From the NCBI GenBank assembly GCA_030220185.1, contig JASPKZ010002332.1, positions 558,001 through 622,000 of the forward strand: a DNA stretch of 64,000 nt, read 5' to 3'. Positions 57,440-64,000 of this stretch are shown here, one piece after another. Each line of letters opens with the position of its first letter. Within the stretch, counting starts at the first letter, position 1. The position numbers were made by a program, and so were the translations under genes. This DNA comes from Diploptera punctata (lineage: Eukaryota > Arthropoda > Insecta > Blattodea > Blaberidae). The notes beneath the pieces are model-generated. The model ran no database searches. It saw only the letters and a program-made list of their open reading frames with translations, and was not told where the DNA came from.

Positions 57440-60310
57440 ATAAACCATGTTTTTTTCCATGTCTCTGTTTAAATTTATGGAAAAACTGCACTTAAACTAG
57501 CGTGAAATATTTTAAGAATCCTATAGAACAACATTGCGCATGTGCCAGAATTTATAGAGCCAGCGATAACCCACAATTGAACCACATATCGATTATCATC
57601 CTCGACTACTATCCGTCGCTATGAAATTTAAATGACAAATATTTGCAATAAATCCCCAAATCTATGTTAAAAAAATATATTAACAATATTAAATCCCGGA
57701 AGGATCAAAACGCTGGAGGGAAAATTTTCTATAGGATCGTAACAGGCCTTGGCCTAATACTTGGAAGGAAGAAGAAGAAAGAAAATTACCAAACGTTTAT
57801 TAAAAATGGGTGTACACTTACTTATCACTCCCTAACGTTGATCCAACCAGTGATAACCCAAAACAGCGATAGAAAAATCATAGACTAAGTAATATACTCT
57901 GTGGAGAAAATAGCAGTTAGCATCACAATATTGTCTAATAGTGTCATAATAGTGATTTGCATATTTAAGTAAATACTTCAAAATTGTCTAATAATATTAT
58001 AAAAATTGCTTGAAAAAGTTTAAAATATTAAATAATGCTAGTAAATACAGAAGAAGAGCTACAGTTTACAACAAAATAACTGAAAAATCAAGTGCTAGTA
58101 GAAGTGCAGTTGAACCAAATTTATGCTGGTAGCATGGTGGGCTAGAGCTAGAATCTCTCCTTACTTAAAATAGTCGAAATGACTATAGACTTGAAATCAA
58201 CCATTCACAATACCCAATGAAGCTCGAGTTCCCCTACCTAAGTAAAAAAAGTAAATATTTATCATTACGTACTACAGTATTTTGAAACATAAATTGTATA
58301 AAATTATGTAAAAAGTTTAGTTTACCTTTACCAAGATTTTTCTAAGTTCTATAGAAACACAGTGTGCATGTGCGAATACTTAAAGGAACTTCTGCTATAT
58401 GGCAGATATGTGTGTGAAATCGGTATGACCAACCTTCTTCTTCTTCTTCACTTCCTGGTTTAGGCAAGAGTTGCCTGTTCCGGCCCATTCGGAATAAATT
58501 CCCAAATGTTTATAAGAACATAATCTAAGGATATAATCTAACTTATAATGAGGAATGTGATATATCCTTTAAAATACAAAACTATAATAAAGCTTTAAGA
58601 ATTATCAACCAAGTTTTTAAACCATCAAAAGTGCAGAGGCACACAAGAATGAAAATCTATAAAATTCTCGCTAGACCCATAATCTGTTATGGCAGTGAAG
58701 CTTGGACCATCAGAACTCAGGATGATCGTCATATTACAGCCACGGAGATGAAATTTCTGTGACGAACTGCAGGTTATAGCCTTCTAGACCACCAAAGAAA
58801 TTCAACAATAGGCAGAGAGTTAAACATCGTACCTATATCTGAATACCTCCAAGAATATAGAAACAATTGGCTAGCCCATATTCAGCGCATGGATCGTCAC
58901 AGAATACCAAAACAAATTCTTCACTACATTCCTCGAGGCAGAAGATCTGTGGGTCGACCTTTTCGGAGATGGCGGGAGACCGTAACGGGCCACTGGGCCT
59001 AATACTTGAAAGGACGATGATGATGATGATGATGTTTATAAGAAATGGAAATACACCAACTTCCCCCTTCCTAACCTAACAAAATAAATTACAAGCACAT
59101 TATTTAATGAAGTGTAAACTAATCTAATGTAGATACACTAACTTGTCCCACTGGAACCTAACGAAATGAAGATATAGTGAACATCCATTTCTTAAATTAT
59201 ATTTCTGAATGTTGATCTTTCCAATTTCATAGATATCTCCACCATCTAGTGAAAGTTCCGGTACAACTGCACTTTTACTGCTTTTTGATTTTTCAGTTTA
59301 TTGTTGTAAACTATAGCTCTTCTTTTGTATTTACTAACTTTTTTAATATTTTAAACTTTTTCAAACAATTTTTATAGCATTATTAGACAATTTTAAAGTA
59401 GGCCTATTTATCACAATATTATGACACTGTTAGACAATATTGTGATGCTAATTGATATTTTTCCACAGAGTATATTACCTAGTCTATGATTTTTCTATCA
59501 CTGGTTGGATCAGCGTTAGGGGAGTGATAAGTAAGTGTACATCCATTTTAATAAACTTTGGTAATTTCAATATTATTAATATTTTTTTAACATAGATTTG
59601 GGGATTATTGCAAAGATTGGTCATTTAAATTTCGTAGCGAGATGCTGCCATCTAGCATAAGACTTTTTAACTTTAGTACGATAATGATAATAATCAAGGA
59701 TGATAACCGATATGGTGGGTTACACTGAGCAACAAAAAATAAATTTTCGCTCAACTGCACTTCTACTAGCACTTGATTTTTCAGTTATATTGTTGTAAAC
59801 TATAGCACTTCTTCTGTATTTACTAACATTATTTAATATTTTAAACTTTTTCAAATAATTTTTATAACATTATTAGACAATTTTGAAGTATTTATTTAAA
59901 TATGCAAATCACAATATTATGACACTGTTAGACAATATTGTGATGCTAACTGCTATTTTCTCCACAGAGTATATTACTTAGTCTATGATTTTTCTATCGC
60001 TGTTTTGGATTATCGCTGGTTGGATTAGCGTTAAGGAGTGATAAGTAAGTGTACACCCATTTTAATAAACGTTTGGTAATTTTAATATTAATATATTTTT
60101 TTAACATAGATTTGGGGATTTATTGCAAATATTGGTCATTTAAATTTCATAGTGACGGATAGTAATCGGGGTGATAATCGATATGTGGTTCGATTGTGGG
60201 CTATCACTGGCTCTGTAAATTCTGGCTCATGTGCACTGTTGTTCTATAGGACTTTGAAAATATTTCACACTATTTTAAGTGCAGTTTTTCCAAAACCTTT
60301 TTTGTCTCGG
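57440..60310. mobile_element. Large inverted-repeat element (foldback/long-TIR) with LINE insertions
   Basis: The left arm 57,476-58,130 (from aaaactgcacttaaactagc through cctatagaacaac, gcgataacccacaattgaac, gcatcacaatattgtctaat to gtgctagtagaagtgcagtt) mirrors 59,265-59,710 and again 59,745-60,300. The right arm is therefore duplicated in tandem. A further partial copy lies at 60,805-60,925. The core holds LINE pieces at 57,710-57,780 and 58,440-59,035. No transposase was recognised. Confidence 0.65.
58440..59035 (+). mobile_element. LINE 3' end with (GAT)n tail
   Basis: From 58,560 the frame reads YNKALRIINQVFKPSKVQRH, TRMKIYKILARPIICYGSEA, WTIRTQDDRHITATEMKFL then a stop, and [40 protein letters not shown]. 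It ends in gatgatgatgatgatg. At 58,440-58,495 an antisense fragment of another LINE 3' UTR precedes it. Confidence 0.75.
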
Positions 60311-60959
60311 AAAGAAAAATATGTGATTCTGGTAGTATCTTTTCTCCAGAATTCAAATATGATATCGGTTTTTCTCCATCGCACAAGGTTTCCGAGAGAC
60401 AGGAATTTATAATTTCAAACACTTTTAATATTTTCTACATTCGTAACTACACAATATTCGAACTCACCTGGAAAGTAAGAAATGACAATTTTCTGCTATA
60501 TTTCACCTGTGGAGCATCCCTCTTGATGGTCCAACAATAATCGGCCAGCATATTAGGATTCTATTTGCCTTGATAACTCTTTTCCATAACTGAAATCTCC
60601 TGAGTTAGCTCATTTGGTTTTATTTTACAATGGACAAATGGACGAAAAAACATTTAATTTATTAAAAAAAATAATTATTTAAATCCAATAATTGAAATTG
60701 AAATAAAAAAAAACTGTGGGTGATGGAGAAATTCCAAATACATATTTGAAAACACGATAAAAAACTGCATTAAGTACAACTATTGGTACTCATGAAACAA
60801 AAATCACGTTGATCAGTGTTATCGCTGGCTGTATAAACTCTGGCACATGCACATTGTTGTTCTATAGGACTTTGAAAATATTTCACGTGAGTTTAAGTGC
60901 AGTTTTTCCGAAGTTTCTTTAAGCTTTCGTGCATGCAAACAATAATTCTGCAAAACTTT

Positions 60960-62405
60960 GAAGAAATATTTCTATGCATATATAAATATTTAATAATTGT
61001 AAAAAAAAATTATAAGTATCGCTGCAAAACGTTTAAAATAGTACAAAATGTTGATAAAGACGGATAAAATGCGTAGTGCAACAATATTACAAGAATATTA
61101 TATGGAAAATTATAGGTAAAGGTATTCTAAACTTGTGCCAAAATTTTAATTATTTTAGTATAATCACAGTGAAATTTCTATAATTCTATGTTTAATCACA
61201 TTGTTTATATTATCAGTCTTAAACAAGTGCCGCTATCAAGATTAATTGCTTTCATTTTCGAAGCTCCCTTAAGAAATTTAAAGGGGGAAAAAAAAAACTA
61301 TTAATATGCCCGCTTCGGTTTGCTGGAAAAACATCCATATCTGTGACAACTTCGGTAGCTAATTATCTGCATAATTTATGACGTAGTTGAAATATAATAA
61401 TGCATTTGATATTTAATGTCACGTTGTCATTACATTAATGATATCTATTCTCTCAAATATCTTATCTATGAACTTTATAAACAGATGGAAGTCAACATCT
61501 ACTTCTATCTTTTACAAAATCGATTAACTGGCACAACTTCATAACGTCAATAGCATAACACAACAGATTCACTATATATAAATTAACCATTTTTTCATAA
61601 AGCTTACTGAAGAAAAAATCGATATAAAGTGCTGTCACACATAATTATTTCCCTATATCAAATCTTTTCCCTCCACTTGACCACCATTATCTGTCATCAC
61701 TTTCAACTCCATCCCTGGTCAATAATAATTATAGCCAACATCAACCATTGCAAGTATCCTTATAAATTTGATAGAAAAGCAGAAATGAACTTAACCTCTT
61801 TTTTTTGGTTGGCAGTTGCTGTAAACTGTTTCATAATTACCCATTGACTTACCGTTTTAATTTAAATGGCAATTTGTTTTATATTATACCAAATTAAAAT
61901 GCTATGTTGGATAAGTTCGACACAGTTTAAAAGTTTTTAAAGATATTTGTTATTTACAATAATCAATTTTGGCAAAATACATTATTAATTCTTACCCTTA
62001 CACATGGATATTGGCTTGACTTGTTTATAAAACTGACGAAAAAATGGGCGTCGTAATAATCGTTTTTGCTTAGTGTTAATAGGCCTATACTTGCATTTCT
62101 CTATCGTAATAATATATGAAACAATAATACCTTTATATCGATTTACCCGTATACGCGGAATTTTTGGCCTTGTCCTTTCATTAATACTTAAACATTCATA
62201 TATGTCTTATATACAAAATTGAATATTAATATTTAAGGTTATTTTATGTAAAAAAACAGCAAACCCCCTTCAGTAATAAAATTAATGTCCGTACATGTTA
62301 TATAAGAATAAAAGCAGAACGGAGATGCAATAATCAAAACTGGTGAGGATTTTTACTTATGGTTTTTATAAAATTAAAGTTAAACATGAACTAACGAACT
62401 TCCTT
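60960..62405. other. Intergenic/5' flank of the Josephin gene
   Basis: AT-rich with somewhat more CpG near 62,040-62,170. It is the likely place for a promoter and 5' UTR exon of the Josephin gene, but no TATA or initiator can be defended by eye. Confidence 0.35.
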
Positions 62406-62411
62406 CCTTAG

Positions 62412-62522
62412 ATGCAGACTACAAGATGCTGGAAGAATACAATTTGCCTAGAGAATTGCTGGAGTTCTGGTGACAACAGAATTGGAGTGGCTATGAATGG
62501 GGCCATATATCATGAGAGACAG
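62412..62522 (+). CDS. Josephin gene exon 1 in window
   Basis: The exon runs from acceptor ttccttag to donor GACAG|gtaaat, 37 codons. The first 30 codons are not conserved in appearance (Cys/Trp rich). GAIYHERQ at the end is the start of the Josephin fold. Translation could begin at 62,412 or at the in-frame ATG at 62,493. Confidence 0.8.
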
Positions 62523-62824
62523 GTAAATTTTAATACACAGTATCTAAAAGAAAACTAATTAACAGCTGTTCTACATGAACTGAGTATTTTTTATCTTTGC
62601 TCACAGGTTAAAGAACTATGTGCATTACATGCCTTAAATAACCTGTTTCAAGAGCGAGATGCATTTAACAAAACAGAACTGGATGAAATTTGTTACTCGT
62701 TATCTCCAAATGTATGGATTAATCCGCATAAATCACTTCTAGGCCTTGGGAATTATGACATCAATGTAATTATGGCAGCTCTTCAAAGGAAAGGCTATGA
62801 AGCAATTTGGTTTGATAAAAGAAA
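62412..62824 (+). CDS. Josephin-domain deubiquitinase (JOSD1/2-like), partial, 2 exons
   Basis: Exons 62412-62522 and 62607-62824 join in phase 0. They encode [40 protein letters not shown] and [20 protein letters not shown]. This is the N-terminal half of a Josephin cysteine protease, which cleaves ubiquitin conjugates. The catalytic Cys is in [10 protein letters not shown] (window residue 42). The catalytic His (in the HWICV-type segment of the family) and later exons lie past the right edge; donor AAAGAAA|gtgagt ends exon 2. An in-frame ATG sits directly after the acceptor ccttag at 62,412 and a second at 62,493; which one starts the protein is unclear, and a 5' UTR exon upstream is likely. 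The Josephin family is clear. The choice between JOSD1 and JOSD2 is not. Confidence 0.9.
62607..62824 (+). CDS. Josephin gene exon 2 (catalytic Cys)
   Basis: The exon runs from acceptor ctcacag to donor AAAGAAA|gtgagt, 72 codons plus 2 nt. It carries [11 protein letters not shown] with the nucleophile Cys, [13 protein letters not shown] and [20 protein letters not shown]. Confidence 0.95.
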
Positions 62825-63483
62825 GTGAGTTTATGCCATACTCGTAAGTTTGTATTTTTTGACGTTAGTAGAGTGTACAGATAATTTTAAATTTTACATT
62901 ATGTCTGTTTTACATAGGCCTGCATACTTCATCTACTATCAATTTATGAACCATTAAATATTTGTGGAAGAATATAAGGATATTTTATACGAGATGCCTA
63001 TCTATGAATCTTGCAAAGGATCACTAGTTATAAACCATATCGACAGTTACCAACATTCAAGTTTCCATTACAGTCATTTCCCAACATGTTGATTCAGATT
63101 ATAAATATTAGATACCGTAGGTTAGATTGGGTAGGTTATATTAGATCAAGTAGTTATTGGCAATCATAATTTTTTGTAAGCATGTTTTTCATAAGTTGGC
63201 TGTTCTGTTTACCAATAATAATAATAAAGTTCCAATGATAATATGGTTTATTTTAGTTATTTTTATATTAACTTCTCATTCGATTCTCAGGGATTTTTCT
63301 GAATTTAAAAAATACACACACGTAGGCCTATATATTGTTGAGATAATTATTTACATACAATAAAGCCTCATTAATCTGTATCAGTTGGGTTGAGTGTTGT
63401 CTGGATTAGCAAGAGTCTAGATTAAGTGAAATAAAAATCACAGAGAAAATTTTATTAATAAAATTATACAGTAATTTTATTAT

Positions 63484-63772
63484 GTCCACTGTTATGGTCT
63501 CGAGGTAGCGTGCTGTCTTGTCACGCAGCAGGCCCAGGTTTGATTCCCTGTCAGGACAGGCTCCTGGGTGAGGTTTTTTTTTTTGGGTTTTTCCTCGCGT
63601 GTAAGACAAATGTCTGGAAGTTTAGGGCCCAACGGTCCCCGAAAATCATCCGGCCAGCAACGGGTAGCTACCACATAATTATAGAATTCCCTAGTAAAAA
63701 GCTGCAAAGCCTAGCATGAAAATGCTATGATTGCAATGAAAGACCTGCCCTTGGGCAGAATTACTATGGGTG
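63484..63772 (+). mobile_element. SINE family A, full length
   Basis: Head gtccactgttatggtctcg, B box ggtttgattccctgtcagg, then gtgaggtttttttttttggg, gtttagggcccaacggtccc and the tail ctgcccttgggcagaattac. The TSD aattttat flanks it. It lies in the Josephin gene intron. Confidence 0.75.
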
Positions 63773-64000
63773 GAATTTTATGTGACAAGATACAGTAGGC
63801 CTACCTGATTTTAATTGCACATCCTTTATTTGTTTGGTTTAAAGAAATTATCAATTTTCTTTTATGGTTTATCACACATTTCTTTCATAATAAAGTCACA
63901 AAATCTCCTCACGTGATTTGTAGTATGCAGAAATCTCTTTATTATAACTTTTCTCAATGAAGTCTGTAGAAAAATAAAATAGAAAAAACCAAATATGTTT

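Overview
This is a TE-rich, AT-rich eukaryotic window, most likely from an arthropod with a large genome. A polyneopteran-type insect is my guess from repeat style only. Two host genes are supported. (1) A GTPBP1-like translational GTPase lies on the minus strand. Nine coding exons between 42,009 and 2,868 join with perfectly consistent splice phases (1,473 nt, 491 codons). The first coding exon was not found and the C-terminal exon(s) lie off the left edge. (2) The first two recognisable coding exons of a Josephin-domain deubiquitinase (JOSD1/2-like) lie on the plus strand at 62,412-62,824; the rest is off the right edge. No prokaryotic features occur.

Almost everything else is transposable elements, mostly in GTPBP1 introns. 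The dominant class is a set of Penelope-like element (PLE) copies. Some keep the C-terminal GIY-YIG endonuclease coding region (1-545, 18.7-19.8, 22.1-24.9, 28.1-29.2, 37.2-38.5, 40.4-40.9 and 45.5-47.1 kb). Most are near-perfect inverted dimers of the PLE terminus, from about 165 bp to 1.6 kb, flanked by 10-15 bp target-site duplications (TSDs) that I could pair by eye. The ribozyme-sized core of most arms reads as a minimal hammerhead ribozyme (CUGANGA, helix II, GAAA, very short helix III, NUH), so a hairpin carries one ribozyme on each strand. Helix III is often a self-complementary palindrome. Several hairpins nest in other repeats or in one another.

A second striking class is a tRNA-like module embedded in a roughly 300 bp repeat. 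It occurs as inverted pairs (7.3-7.9, 11.75-12.27 kb), as a 300-bp-period tandem array (16.4-17.6 kb), and as isolated copies.

Other layers are non-LTR LINE 3' ends (6.0, 9.0, 12.4-13.4, 29.3-30.1, 30.1-30.5, 52.4-53.7, 58.5-59.0 kb), several tRNA-derived SINE families, Helitron-like elements (6.8-8.6, 32.0-33.3, 48.4-48.9 kb) and DNA transposons. The transposons are pogo/Tigger-type (37.15-39.26, 44.74-45.38, 55.49-56.49 kb), PIF/Harbinger-like (35.2-36.6 and perhaps 54.2-55.5 kb), a DUF4817-type element (3.26-4.10 kb), an unclassified one at 22.57-24.05 kb and a large inverted-repeat element at 57.4-60.3 kb. Simple repeats include a CA/CG tract at 41.67 kb and AT tracts at 47.5-48.4 kb.
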